Shown here: positions 44,788 to 54,585 of the stretch, piece by piece
Layout of the letters: each line of letters starts with the position of its first letter
How positions within the stretch are numbered: the stretch's first letter is position 1
Source: Streptomyces smyrnaeus
GTDB lineage: Bacteria > Actinomycetota > Actinomycetes > Streptomycetales > Streptomycetaceae
NCBI RefSeq assembly: GCF_017676345.1
Contig: NZ_JAFFZM010000011.1
Coordinates: 62,001 to 126,000 of the forward strand
Direction: 5' to 3'
DNA length: 64,000 nt
Notes under the pieces: model-generated
Databases searched by the model: none
Told to the model about the DNA's origin: nothing
Seen by the model: only the letters and a program-made list of their open reading frames with translations
Position numbers and translations under genes: made by a program

Positions 44788-44825
44788 GCAGCCCACCGTA
44801 GCTCAATGGAATTACGGTGGGCTGC
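44788..44825. other. Perfect hairpin with tRNA-like arms
   Basis: GCAGCCCACCGTA, 12-nt loop, TACGGTGGGCTGC: 13-bp perfect stem between the threonine aldolase stop and the transglutaminase start. It may end the aldolase operon or be an operator. Read as RNA on the plus strand, GCCCACC-GTAGCTCAATGG resembles the 5' acceptor and D arm of a tRNA, and GGTGGGC a matching 3' acceptor strand, with no anticodon or T arm. Confidence 0.5.
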
Positions 44826-44859
44826 ATAAATATTCAGACGGTCGGGCAGGTGCCCTCCC

Positions 44860-45978
44860 CTACCGGGCCATCTCCTCGCGGAGCGCGGCGAGGAAGCCGT
44901 CCACGTCCTGCTCGGTGGTGTCGTACGAGCACATCCAGCGCACGTCGCCCGCGGCCTCGTCCCAGAAGTAGAAGCGGTAGCGCTTCTGCAGACGCTCGCT
45001 CACATCGTGCGGCAGGCGGGCGAAGACGGCGTTGGCCTGGACGGGGTGGAGGATCTCCACGCCCTCCACCGCCCTGACGCCCTCGGCCAGGCGCTGCGCC
45101 ATCGCATTGGAGTGGCGGGCGTTGCGCAGCCACAGGTCGCCCGCGAGCAGCGCCTCCAACTGCACCGAGATGAAGCGCATCTTGGACGCGAGCTGCATCG
45201 ACAGCTTGCGCAGGTGCTTCATGTGGCGGACCGCGTCCGGAGAGAGCACCACGACGGCCTCACCGAAGAGCATGCCGTTCTTGGTGCCACCGAAGGAGAG
45301 GATGTCCACGCCCGCGGCGTTGGTGAACGCACGCATCGGGACGTCCAGCGCGGCGGCCGCGTTGGCGATACGGGCCCCGTCGAGGTGGACCAGCATGCCG
45401 CGCTCGTGCGCGTGGTCGCACAGGGCGCGTATCTCCTCCACCGTGTAGAGGGTGCCCAGCTCGGTGTTCTGGGCCAGCGAGACCACCTGCGGCATGGCGC
45501 GGTGCTCGTCGTCCCAGCCGAACGCCTCCCGGTCGATCAGCTCGGGGGTGAGCTTTCCGTCCGGGGTGGGCACGGTGAGCAGTTTCAGACCGCCGACCCG
45601 CTCGGGCGCTCCGCACTCGTCGACGTGGATGTGCGCGGTGTCGGCGCAGATCACCGCACCCCAGCGGTCGGTGAGCGCCTGCAGCGCGACGACGTTGGCC
45701 CCGGTGCCGTTGAAGACCGGGAACGCCTCGGCGCGCCGCCCGAAGTGGCTGCGGACGACGGACTGCAGATGCTCGGTGTACTCGTCCGCGCCGTAGGCGG
45801 ACTGGTGACCGCCGTTGGCCACCGCCAGCGCCGCCAGGATCTCCGGGTGCGCGCCCGCGTAGTTGTCACTGGCGAAACCGCGGATGTCCGGATCGTGACG
45901 GCGCTTGGCGTCGGTGGCTTCGGTGGCCGGCTCCGCCTGGGGCCGGGCGGATCGGTTCAGGGGTTGGGCGTCAGCCAC
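44860..45978 (-). CDS. Low-specificity L-threonine aldolase family PLP enzyme
   Basis: 372 residues from GTG 45978. Fold-type I PLP enzyme: FASDNYAGAHPEIL at the N-terminus, FNGTGANVVAL, HIHVDECGAP, VHLDGARIANAAAAL (Asp that binds the pyridine nitrogen) and the Schiff-base lysine in LSFGGTKNGMLFGEAV (near 200). Splits threonine or similar beta-hydroxy amino acids into glycine and an aldehyde. Its start overlaps the end of the SDR gene by 22 bp, so expression is coupled. Confidence 0.9.
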   Translation of the reverse strand: MADAQPLNRSARPQAEPATEATDAKRRHDPDIRGFASDNYAGAHPEILAALAVANGGHQSAYGADEYTEHLQSVVRSHFGRRAEAFPVFNGTGANVVALQALTDRWGAVICADTAHIHVDECGAPERVGGLKLLTVPTPDGKLTPELIDREAFGWDDEHRAMPQVVSLAQNTELGTLYTVEEIRALCDHAHERGMLVHLDGARIANAAAALDVPMRAFTNAAGVDILSFGGTKNGMLFGEAVVVLSPDAVRHMKHLRKLSMQLASKMRFISVQLEALLAGDLWLRNARHSNAMAQRLAEGVRAVEGVEILHPVQANAVFARLPHDVSERLQKRYRFYFWDEAAGDVRWMCSYDTTEQDVDGFLAALREEMAR

Positions 45979-46748
45979 AGGCGGGTTCCGTTCAGCTCTT
46001 CGGCGGGCTTGTTCCAGGTGTCGACAACGGCCTTCGCGAGGTCCTTGACGTCCGTGAAGCCCGCGAACTTCGCGTTCGGCCGGTCGGCGCGCATCTGGTC
46101 GTGCACCAGTGCCTTGACCACCAGGATGACAGCGGCCGCCGGGGGGCCGTCCTCGCCCCCCGCCTTGCGGAAGGAGTCGCCGAGCGCCAGCGTCCATGCC
46201 TCGGCCGCCGCCTTGGAGGCCGCGTAGGCGGCGTTCCCGGCGGTCGGCTTGCTCGCGCCCAGCGCGCTGATCAGCAGGAACCGGCCATCGCCCGTGCGCT
46301 TGAGCGGGGCCTCGAACGCGAGGGAGGTGTGCTGGAGGGTGCGGACGAGGAGGTTGTGCAGGGTGTCCCAGTCGGCCAGGTCCGTCTCGGCGAACGACGA
46401 GGAACCACGCCAGCCGCCGACCAGATGCACCAGACCGTCGATACGGCCGAACTCCTTCTCCGTCTTGTCCGCCCACGCCCGGGTCTCCTCCAGGCTGAGC
46501 AGGTCGACGGTGTCCCCGGTGACGGTGGCTCCGCCATGGGCGAAGCGTGCGGCGTCCACCGCCTGCGCGAGGCGCTCGGCGTCCGCGTCGCACGCCACGA
46601 CGGTGGCGCCCTCCTCCGCGAGCCGCAGCAGCGTGGCCTGCCCCGCGGGCCCGGCCGCGCCAGCGACCGCGATCACCCGCCCCTGCAGATCGCCCTCGCC
46701 GTTGCCCTCGTAGCCCCGCCGTGTCGTCGAGTCCGTGCTGCCTGTCAT
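45957..46748 (-). CDS. Short-chain dehydrogenase/reductase (SDR)
   Basis: 263 residues from ATG 46748, chosen for GAGGAGG eight bases upstream; an ATG at 46805 overlaps the preceding stop (ATGA) but has no ribosome site. Rossmann motif AVAGAAGPAGQAT (a loose variant of the GxxxGxG motif), GLVHLVGGWRG, and catalytic YAASK with an upstream Ser (LLISALGAS). Probable NAD(P)H oxidoreductase. Middle gene of the DUF6421-SDR-aldolase operon. Confidence 0.88.
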   Translation of the reverse strand: MTGSTDSTTRRGYEGNGEGDLQGRVIAVAGAAGPAGQATLLRLAEEGATVVACDADAERLAQAVDAARFAHGGATVTGDTVDLLSLEETRAWADKTEKEFGRIDGLVHLVGGWRGSSSFAETDLADWDTLHNLLVRTLQHTSLAFEAPLKRTGDGRFLLISALGASKPTAGNAAYAASKAAAEAWTLALGDSFRKAGGEDGPPAAAVILVVKALVHDQMRADRPNAKFAGFTDVKDLAKAVVDTWNKPAEELNGTRLWLTPNP

Positions 46749-46801
46749 CTCCGTCGCCTCCTCGCGCTCCGACCCTCCGCTGTGCCCTGCGGGCGGCCCG
46801 C

Positions 46802-48217
46802 TCATGCGGCGGCGGCCCGGGCCGGACCGGCAGCGGTGATGCCCTGGGTCGATGCGATCACACTCCGCAGCTTCTTCGCGAGGGCCTCGTAGAACATGCT
46901 GAGCGGAAACTCGTCGGGCAGCACCTCGTCCACCAGCTTGCGCGGCGGAAGGGTCAGATCCAGCGCGTCCGGGCCCTTGGCCCAGGTGGAGCCGGGGTGC
47001 GGGGCCAGATAGGTGGAGACCAGCTCATAGGCCTTGAACCAGTGGACGATCTTGGGCCGGTCGATGCCGGCGCGGTAGAGCGTCTCGATCTCCTCGCGCA
47101 GCGCGACGGTCACCCGGCGGGCGCGGTCCCAGTCGATGGACAGCTTGTTGTCCCGCCAGCGCAGCGCGTCGTGCTGGTGGAGGTAGGCGAACAGCAGCTG
47201 CCCGCCGAGGCCGTCGTAGTTGCGCTTGCGCTCGCCGGTGACGGGGAAGCGGAAGAGCCGCTCCAGGAGCATCGCGTACTGCACGTCCCGCCCCTGCGGC
47301 ACCCCGTCGGCCTCCAGCTTCACACCCTCGTGGAAGGCGGTCAGATCGCAGCGCAGCTCCTCCAGGCCGTACATCCAGAACGGCTGCCGCTGCTTGATCA
47401 TGAAGGGGTCGAAGGGCAGGTCGCCGTGGCTGTGGGTGCGGTCGTGGACCATGTCCCACAGCACGAACGTCTGCTGGCAGCGCTCCTGGTCGGCGAGCAG
47501 CTGCTGGGCGTCCTCGGGGAGTTCGAGGCTGGTGACCTCGCAGGCGGCCTGGACGACGCGGCGGAAGCGGGCCGCCTCGCGGTCGCAGAAGATGCCGCCC
47601 CAGCTGAAGCGCTCGGGCGCCTCGCGCACGGCGATGGTCTCCGGGAAGAGCACGGCGGAGTGGGTGTCGTAGCCGGAGGTGAAGTCCTCGAAGGTGATGC
47701 CGCAGAACAGCGGGTTGTCGTAGCGGGTGCGCTCCAGCTCGGCCAGCCAGTCGGGCCAGACCATGCGCAGGACGACCGCCTCCAGATTGCGGTTCGGGTT
47801 GCCGTTCTGCGTGTACATCGGGAAGACGACCAGGTGCTGGAGGCCGTCGGCGCGGTTGTGCGCGGGCTGGAAGGCCAGCAGCGAGTCCAGGAAGTCGGGC
47901 ACGCCGAAGCCGTCGTCGGCCCAGCGACGCAGATCGGTCACGACGTCCCGGTGGTACTCGGCGTCGTGCGGCAGCAGCGGGGAGAGCTCTTCCACCGCGG
48001 CCACGACGCGGTCCAGCTCGGTCCGGATCTCCTGGCGGTCGGGGGCGCCCTCGGCGTCGAAGTCGATCGAGCCGTCCTTGGCCTGGGCCGGGCGGATGGC
48101 CTCCACCGCGGTCTTCAGCGCCGACCAGGCGGGGTGTGCGGCCACACTCTCGGCAGCTCCGCCCGGTGACGGCGAAACGCCGCCCTGAGCGGGTGCGGGC
48201 GAAAGAATTTCCGTCAT
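46802..48217 (-). CDS. DUF6421 family protein
   Basis: 471 residues with GGAGGGG about six bases before the ATG. A soluble protein with no signal or membrane segment. Conserved-looking blocks include FPMYTQNGNPNRNLEAV, a His-rich WDMVHDRTHSHGDLPFDPFM (HXXXHXH, near 260, possible metal site), RKRNYDGLGGQLLF and IVHWFKAYELVSTYLAP. The family has no known function. It is the first gene of a coupled three-gene operon with an SDR and a threonine-aldolase-like enzyme, which suggests a metabolic enzyme (inference). Confidence 0.75.
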   Translation of the reverse strand: MTEILSPAPAQGGVSPSPGGAAESVAAHPAWSALKTAVEAIRPAQAKDGSIDFDAEGAPDRQEIRTELDRVVAAVEELSPLLPHDAEYHRDVVTDLRRWADDGFGVPDFLDSLLAFQPAHNRADGLQHLVVFPMYTQNGNPNRNLEAVVLRMVWPDWLAELERTRYDNPLFCGITFEDFTSGYDTHSAVLFPETIAVREAPERFSWGGIFCDREAARFRRVVQAACEVTSLELPEDAQQLLADQERCQQTFVLWDMVHDRTHSHGDLPFDPFMIKQRQPFWMYGLEELRCDLTAFHEGVKLEADGVPQGRDVQYAMLLERLFRFPVTGERKRNYDGLGGQLLFAYLHQHDALRWRDNKLSIDWDRARRVTVALREEIETLYRAGIDRPKIVHWFKAYELVSTYLAPHPGSTWAKGPDALDLTLPPRKLVDEVLPDEFPLSMFYEALAKKLRSVIASTQGITAAGPARAAAA

Positions 48218-48464
48218 GTTGACCCCTCCACAGGAGAAACTAGCGTGCGGCCACCGTATCCGGATGAGCGGCTCGTCTCAAGGGGAGAACACAGAAGATT
48301 ATCCTGCCGATCACGGGGGTAGGCCGTAGTTTTTCCGGCTCCCCACCGTTCAGACCATCTCCTTTTCCAGTTCTCCGGGGGTACCCACGGTGTCCGGCAG
48401 GATGCGGGGCGAAGCCCGCTAGTCTGGCGGCCCACCGTCGTCCCCGCACGAAAGCGAGAGCGCC

Positions 48465-49148
48465 GTGCCACTGCTGACCGTCGGACACCGCGGAGTGATG
48501 GGCGTCGAGCCCGAGAACACGCTGCGCTCCTTCGTCCGCGCCGAACGCGAAGGGCTCGACGTCCTCGAACTCGACCTGCATCTGAGCAAGGACGGCGAGC
48601 TGGTGGTGATGCACGACGCGGATGTCGCGCGCACGACCGACGGCAGCGGCCCGATCGGCGACTTCACCCTGGCCGAGCTGCGCGAGCTGGACGCCGGTCA
48701 GGGCGAGCGGGTACCCGTGTTCGAGGAGGTCGTGGACGCGGTACGCAGTCCGCTGCAGGCGGAGATCAAGGACCGCGCCGCCGCGCGGGTGCTCGCCGAG
48801 ACCATCGAGCGGCGGCAGCTGCACGAGCGGGTGACCGTGATCTCCTTCCACGCCGAGGCGCTGCGCGAGACCCGCCGGCACCTGCCCGACATCCCGCTCG
48901 TACTGGTGGCGGGACGCTCCTCGCCCACCGCCCCCGAACGGGCCCAGGAGCTGGGCGCTGGCATGATCTCGCTGGAGCTGCAGCACATCGACGCCGAGAT
49001 CGTGCGCAGGGCGCACGACGCCGGGATCGAGGTCATCAGCTGGACCGTCAACACCGACGAGGAGCTGGCCCGCGCCCGCGAGCTGGGACTGGACGGCGTG
49101 GTCACCGACATGCCCGCCGTTAAGCGGGCGGTGGAGCGTTCCGGCTGA
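48465..49148 (+). CDS. Glycerophosphodiester phosphodiesterase
   Basis: 227 residues, GTG start. GDPD motifs: TVGHRGVMGVEPENTLRSF (HRG plus ENT), ELDLHLSKDGELVVMHD (metal ligands and general acid His), LQAEIKD, and the late ISWTVNTDEELARARELGLDGVVTD. Hydrolyses glycerophosphodiesters to glycerol-3-phosphate and an alcohol. No signal peptide, so cytosolic. A -10-like TAGTCT lies at 48420. Confidence 0.93.
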   Translation: MPLLTVGHRGVMGVEPENTLRSFVRAEREGLDVLELDLHLSKDGELVVMHDADVARTTDGSGPIGDFTLAELRELDAGQGERVPVFEEVVDAVRSPLQAEIKDRAAARVLAETIERRQLHERVTVISFHAEALRETRRHLPDIPLVLVAGRSSPTAPERAQELGAGMISLELQHIDAEIVRRAHDAGIEVISWTVNTDEELARARELGLDGVVTDMPAVKRAVERSG

Positions 49149-49178
49149 GGCCGTCGCGGAGCCGTCCGCGGCGCCCGG

Positions 49179-49733
49179 TCACTCGCCCAGCGGCTTGACC
49201 AGTAGTTCGAAGGCCAGATCGGTGCGCTGCGGGATCCCGAAGCGCTCGTCACCGTAGGGGAAGGGGCTCAGCTCGCCGGTGCGGGTGTAGCCGCGCCGCT
49301 CGTACCAGGCGATCAGGTCCTCGCGCTGCCGGATCACCTGCATCTGCATCTGCTTGGCGCCCCACTCGGCACGCACCGTGCGCTCGGCCTCCGCCAGCAC
49401 CGCGCGGCCGACCCCGCCGCCCTGCAGCCGGGGGCTGACGGCGAACATGCCGAAGTACGCCTCCTGGCCCCGGTGTTCGAGCTGGCAGCAGGCGATGACG
49501 ACGCCGTCCCGCTCGACGACCAACATGATGCTCTTCGGGTCCCGGACCACGGCGGCGACCCCCTCCGGGTCGGTGCGCCGGCCGTCCAGCAGATCGGCCT
49601 CGGTGGTCCAGCCCGCACGGCTCGCCTCGCCCCGGTAGGCGGACTCCACGAGTTCGGTGAGGACGGGGATGTCCGCCTCGGTGGCGTGGCGGAAGGTCAG
49701 GGGCAGCTCGCCCCGCTGTGCGGTGTCGCTCAT
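49179..49733 (-). CDS. GNAT-family N-acetyltransferase
   Basis: 184 residues from ATG 49733. GNAT motifs: LTFRHATEADIPVLTELVESAY at the start, YFGMFAVSPRLQGGGVGRAVL (acetyl-CoA binding Q-G-G-G-V-G) and IAWYERRGYTRTGEL near the end. Acceptor unknown. Divergent from the VOC gene (45 bp between starts). Confidence 0.92.
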   Translation of the reverse strand: MSDTAQRGELPLTFRHATEADIPVLTELVESAYRGEASRAGWTTEADLLDGRRTDPEGVAAVVRDPKSIMLVVERDGVVIACCQLEHRGQEAYFGMFAVSPRLQGGGVGRAVLAEAERTVRAEWGAKQMQMQVIRQREDLIAWYERRGYTRTGELSPFPYGDERFGIPQRTDLAFELLVKPLGE

Positions 49734-49778
49734 GTCCGCCGACCCTATCCGGCCCGGTCGCGGAACTAGAGTGCGGGC

Positions 49779-50171
49779 ATGGTGCATGTTCTGAGCAGCC
49801 GGGTTCTGCTGCGGCCCACCGATCCGGACAGGTCGCGGGCCTTCTACGGCGAGACGCTCGGCCTGGAGATCGCCCGCGAGTTCGGTACCGGGCCCGAGCG
49901 AGGCACCGTCTATTTCCTGGGCGGCGGCTTCCTCGAGGTCTCCGGGCGCAGCGACCAGCCCCCGACCCCCTCCCTCCAGCTCTGGCTCCAGGTCGCCGAC
50001 GCCTCCGCCGCGCACGAGGAGCTGCGCGCGGCGGGAGCCACGATCGTCCGACCGCCGGTCGAGGAGCCCTGGGGCCTGATCGAGATGTGGATCGCCGACC
50101 CGGACGGCCACCGCCTCGTCCTGGTCCAGATCCCCGCCGATCACCCACTGCGCTACCGGCCGGGCATCTGA
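49779..50171 (+). CDS. VOC (glyoxalase/bleomycin-resistance fold) family protein
   Basis: 130 residues. Two beta-alpha-beta-beta-beta repeats: VLLRPTDPDRSRAFYGETLGL and LWLQVADASAAHEELRAAGA, with the possible metal ligand Glu in LIEMWIADPDGH. Could be a dioxygenase-like enzyme or a drug-binding protein; not decidable here. Confidence 0.88.
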   Translation: MVHVLSSRVLLRPTDPDRSRAFYGETLGLEIAREFGTGPERGTVYFLGGGFLEVSGRSDQPPTPSLQLWLQVADASAAHEELRAAGATIVRPPVEEPWGLIEMWIADPDGHRLVLVQIPADHPLRYRPGI

Positions 50172-50229
50172 TCCGGACCGTGGTCCCGGCGGCTCGGCGT
50201 ACCGGTCGACGGCGGGGCGCCCGGCGCGG

Positions 50230-51762
50230 TCATCGGGCAGGCACCGGGCACAGCGAGGCGAGCACGGCGATGCCCTCGGCGATCGCCGTGGGGGTGGCGG
50301 CCGCGTAGCCGAGGACGAGGCCGGGCCGGTCGGGCCGCTGGGTGTGCCAGGACAGCGGCTGGGTCTTGACGCCGAGTGCGAGGGCGCGGGCGGCCAGCTC
50401 GGTGTCGCGGACGCCCGGCGGCAAGGTGACCATCAGGTGCAGCCCCGCGGCGGCGCCGTGCACACGGGCGTGCGGCAACCGGGTGCGGATGGCCGCGATC
50501 ATGGCATCACGACGGGCGCGGTGGCGGCGCCGGATGAGCCGCAGATGGCGTTCGAGGGCGCCCGATTCCATCAGCCTGGCCAGTACGAGCTGGGGCAGGG
50601 CGGCGTTGCCGAGGTCGGCGAAGCGTTTGGCGTCGGTCAGTGCTGTGCGGTAGCGGGCGGGAGCCAGCAGCCAGCCGACCCGGAGGGCGGGGGCGAGGAG
50701 TTTGGAGACGCTGCCGGAGTAGCAGACGTGCTCCGGGGCCATCGCCGCCAGCGCCGCCACCGGGGCGCGGTCGTAGCGGTGTTCGGCGTCGTAGTCGTCC
50801 TCGACGAGCAGGCCGCCCTCCCCCGCCCAGCGCAGCAGTTCCCGGCGGCGCTCACCGCCGAGGACGACACCGGTGGGGAACTGGTGCGCCGGGGTCAGCA
50901 GCACGGCGGGCGCCGCGGTGGCGCGGAGCGCGTCGACGCGTACGCCCTCGGAGTCGACGGGCACGGGCGGGGTCGTCAGCCCCCAGTTGTGCAGATGCTG
51001 GCGGGCGCCCAGGGAGCAGGGGTCCTCGACGGCGAGCCGGTCGACGCCCTCGGCGCGCAGCACCTGGGCCACCAGACCGAGTGCCTGCGCGGTGCCGGCA
51101 ACGATGATGATCTCCTCGGGCTCGGCCGTGATGCCCCGGTTGACGCGCAGCCATCCGGCGACCGCGCGGCGCAGCGCGAGGGTGCCGCGCGGGTCGCCGT
51201 ACCCCAGGTCGTCGGAGGCCAGTTCGGCCAGCACGGCCCGTTCGGCCCGCAGCCAGGCGGTACGGGGGAACGCGGCGAGGTCCGGCTGGCCCGGGGACAG
51301 GTCGATACGGGCGGGCGCGGCACGGAAGGCGTCGAAGGCGTCGGTGCCGGGCGGGGTGTCGAACACACCGGTGGCCGCCGGACCGCCGGTGGCGGCGCTC
51401 CCGGCGGGGTTCGCCGGACCGGACGCCCCGTTCAGCGGGGTGGCGGCGACCACGGTGCCCGCACGACCCCGGCCCACCACGTGGCCGTCCTCGACCAGAC
51501 GGCGGTAGGACTCGGTCACCACGCCCCGAGACACCTGGAGGTCGGCGGCCAGGACGCGGGTGGCGGGCAGCCGGCTGCCGGTGGGCAGCCGGCCGTCGGC
51601 GATGGCGCGTCTGATCTCCCCGACGAGCCAGTCGGACAGCCCGCCCTTGGGTGCCTGGTCGGCGGTGAGCTGGAGGAAGTCGGAGGCGGCGGGAGCGTCC
51701 GGACCCCCTTTCACCGTCCCGCATTTGGTCCTGTCGACCGAAGATCCTTTGGCTCTGTTCAC
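50230..51762 (-). CDS. MocR/PdxR-type GntR regulator with aminotransferase domain
   Basis: 510 residues. GntR winged helix ([39 protein letters not shown] region, about 48-86), a Gly/Ala/Pro linker, then a fold-type I aminotransferase domain with PLP lysine in YSGSVSKLLAPALRVGW. These proteins sense PLP or amino-acid derivatives and activate a neighbouring gene. It is divergent from a LysE exporter with only 28 bp between start codons, so the exporter is its probable target. Confidence 0.93.
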   Translation of the reverse strand: MNRAKGSSVDRTKCGTVKGGPDAPAASDFLQLTADQAPKGGLSDWLVGEIRRAIADGRLPTGSRLPATRVLAADLQVSRGVVTESYRRLVEDGHVVGRGRAGTVVAATPLNGASGPANPAGSAATGGPAATGVFDTPPGTDAFDAFRAAPARIDLSPGQPDLAAFPRTAWLRAERAVLAELASDDLGYGDPRGTLALRRAVAGWLRVNRGITAEPEEIIIVAGTAQALGLVAQVLRAEGVDRLAVEDPCSLGARQHLHNWGLTTPPVPVDSEGVRVDALRATAAPAVLLTPAHQFPTGVVLGGERRRELLRWAGEGGLLVEDDYDAEHRYDRAPVAALAAMAPEHVCYSGSVSKLLAPALRVGWLLAPARYRTALTDAKRFADLGNAALPQLVLARLMESGALERHLRLIRRRHRARRDAMIAAIRTRLPHARVHGAAAGLHLMVTLPPGVRDTELAARALALGVKTQPLSWHTQRPDRPGLVLGYAAATPTAIAEGIAVLASLCPVPAR

Positions 51763-51790
51763 CAGCCCATTGTGCCGGGAGGGTCAAGGC

Positions 51791-52405
51791 ATGGAGTTTC
51801 TGCTGACCGCACTGGTGGTCGTCGTGACGCCCGGCACCGGTGTCCTGTGCACCCTCGCGGCCGGGCTCTCGCACGGCAGACGAGCCGGTCTGCTGACCGC
51901 CCTCGGCTGCACCCTCGGCACCCTCCCGCAGGCGCTGGCGGCGGTCACCGGTCTCGCCGCGCTGCTGCACGCCGGTTCGGTGGCGTTCCAGGTCCTCAAG
52001 TACCTGGGCGTCGGCTATCTGCTCTGGATGGCCTGGAGCACACTGCGGGAGGCGTCCGCGCCGGCGGTGCCGGAGGGGGACGACGAGGCCCGGGGTGCTC
52101 AGCGCCCGGCGTCGCGGATCATCGTGTCCGCCGTACTGCTCAATGTTCTCAATCCGAAGCTGACACTCTTCTTCATGGCGTTCCTGCCCCAGTTCGTCCG
52201 GGAGGACGACCCGCACGCGCTGTGGCGGATGGCGGAACTGAGCGCCGTGTTCGTGCTGCTGACCATGGTGGTCTTCGCCGGCTACGGACTGGCGGCGGCG
52301 ACCATGCGCGCCCACGTCGTCGCACGGCCGCGGGTGGTGCGCTGGATGCGCCGGGTCTTCGCCGGTACGTTCGCCGCGCTCGGTGCCCGACTCGCCTTCT
52401 TCTGA
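51791..52405 (+). CDS. LysE-family translocator
   Basis: 204 residues, GGAGGG eight bases before the ATG. Six hydrophobic helices; family marks VVVTPGTGVLCTLAAGLSHGRRAGLL (about 9-34) and VLLNVLNPKLTLFFMAFLPQF in the middle. Exports amino acids or their derivatives through the membrane. Divergent from the MocR regulator. Confidence 0.92.
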   Translation: MEFLLTALVVVVTPGTGVLCTLAAGLSHGRRAGLLTALGCTLGTLPQALAAVTGLAALLHAGSVAFQVLKYLGVGYLLWMAWSTLREASAPAVPEGDDEARGAQRPASRIIVSAVLLNVLNPKLTLFFMAFLPQFVREDDPHALWRMAELSAVFVLLTMVVFAGYGLAAATMRAHVVARPRVVRWMRRVFAGTFAALGARLAFF

Positions 52406-52439
52406 CCACACCACCGGCCCTCACAAGGAGAGAGCAACC

Positions 52440-53138
52440 ATGCACTTCGAGCACTCCCCGCAGCTGTGGCGGGACTTCCCCCGACTGGTGCCCGGCGTGC
52501 TGCACGCCAAGGGCATCACGGCCGATGCGGCCGTCGAGGGCGACGTGGAGCGGCTGTCCGCACGGGCGGCGGCCCGCAACGCACACGACGGGGGCCAGGA
52601 GAGCGCGCTGCCGCAGATCCAGGCGTGGCGGCGGGCCTTCGCGACGCTGGGGCTCAAGCCGACCCAGTACCGCTGCGCGGCCGAGTCGCTGCTGCGGCGC
52701 TTCCGCAAGGAGGGCTCCCTGCCGGGCATCCACCCGCTGATCGACCTGTGCAACGCCGCCTCGCTCGCCTTCGCGATCCCGGTGGGCGTCTTCGACCTGG
52801 CGCGGATCACCGGCGATCTGCGGGTGCGGCACGCCGAGGGCGACGAGGTCTACGAGACCTTCAGCGGCAGCGAGGAGCACCCCGAACCCGGCGAGGTGAT
52901 CTTCGCCGACGACGCGGGCCGGGCGCACGCGCGGCGCTGGACCAACCGGCAGAGCGGCCACTCCGCCGTGCGGGAGGAGACGGCCGAGGTACTGATCATC
53001 GCCGAGGGCCTGCATGAGAAAGCGCCGGATGAGGTGGCGGAGCTGATGGACGTTGTGGCCGACGCGCTGCGCGCCCACTGGGCGGTCGTCCCCCGCGCGG
53101 CGGTGCTCACCCGGTCGGTCCCCCGGTTCGAGCTGTAG
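52440..53138 (+). CDS. B3/B4 tRNA-binding domain protein
   Basis: 232 residues from ATG 52440 with AAGGAG nine bases upstream. It contains the B3/B4 domain of phenylalanyl-tRNA synthetase beta as a stand-alone protein: WRRAFATLGLKPTQYRCAAE, IHPLIDLCNAASLAFAIPVG and FSGSEEHPEPGEVIFADDAG. The domain is an editing-type module that can bind mischarged tRNA or free amino acids. It lies 34 bp after lysE, so likely cotranscribed with an amino-acid exporter. Confidence 0.88.
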   Translation: MHFEHSPQLWRDFPRLVPGVLHAKGITADAAVEGDVERLSARAAARNAHDGGQESALPQIQAWRRAFATLGLKPTQYRCAAESLLRRFRKEGSLPGIHPLIDLCNAASLAFAIPVGVFDLARITGDLRVRHAEGDEVYETFSGSEEHPEPGEVIFADDAGRAHARRWTNRQSGHSAVREETAEVLIIAEGLHEKAPDEVAELMDVVADALRAHWAVVPRAAVLTRSVPRFEL

Positions 53139-53178
53139 CCGTCCGGCTGCGCCACCGTTGTGCGGCGCAGCCGGGCGG
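53139..53178. terminator. Bidirectional hairpin terminator
   Basis: 15-bp stem CCGTCCGGCTGCGCC with one G-U pair and a 10-nt loop, directly after the B3/B4 stop and 9 bp before the stop of the convergent acyl-CoA dehydrogenase gene. Confidence 0.75.
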
Positions 53179-53187
53179 CGGCCGGGT

Positions 53188-54423
<1,236 letters not shown>

Positions 54424-54455
54424 CGTCGGGGTCCTCCGCCTGTCTCCGGAATTCG

Positions 54456-54468
54456 TTACCATCGGTAA
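54456..54468. promoter_or_regulatory. TetR operator in the acyl-CoA dehydrogenase/tetR gap
   Basis: TTACC-ATC-GGTAA, a perfect palindrome of 5-bp arms, 33 bp upstream of the dehydrogenase start. A second, half-matching copy (TTACC-CGT-GAGTA) begins at 54480. Spacing and context suit the adjacent divergent TetR protein. Confidence 0.6.
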
Positions 54469-54585
54469 TCCGCAGTCTGTTACCCGTGAGTAGCACCTGT
54501 CAACTCCCGTTCGCCCAGGCGTTCGCGCACGTGAGGGTGTTACGTTGCGGCGGGGAAATCGCAGACAGGGGCGGGGAGACACACC

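Noticed and set aside
44788-44825. A functional tRNA gene
   Set aside because: There is no anticodon arm, T arm or room for them; only the acceptor and D-arm-like bases match.
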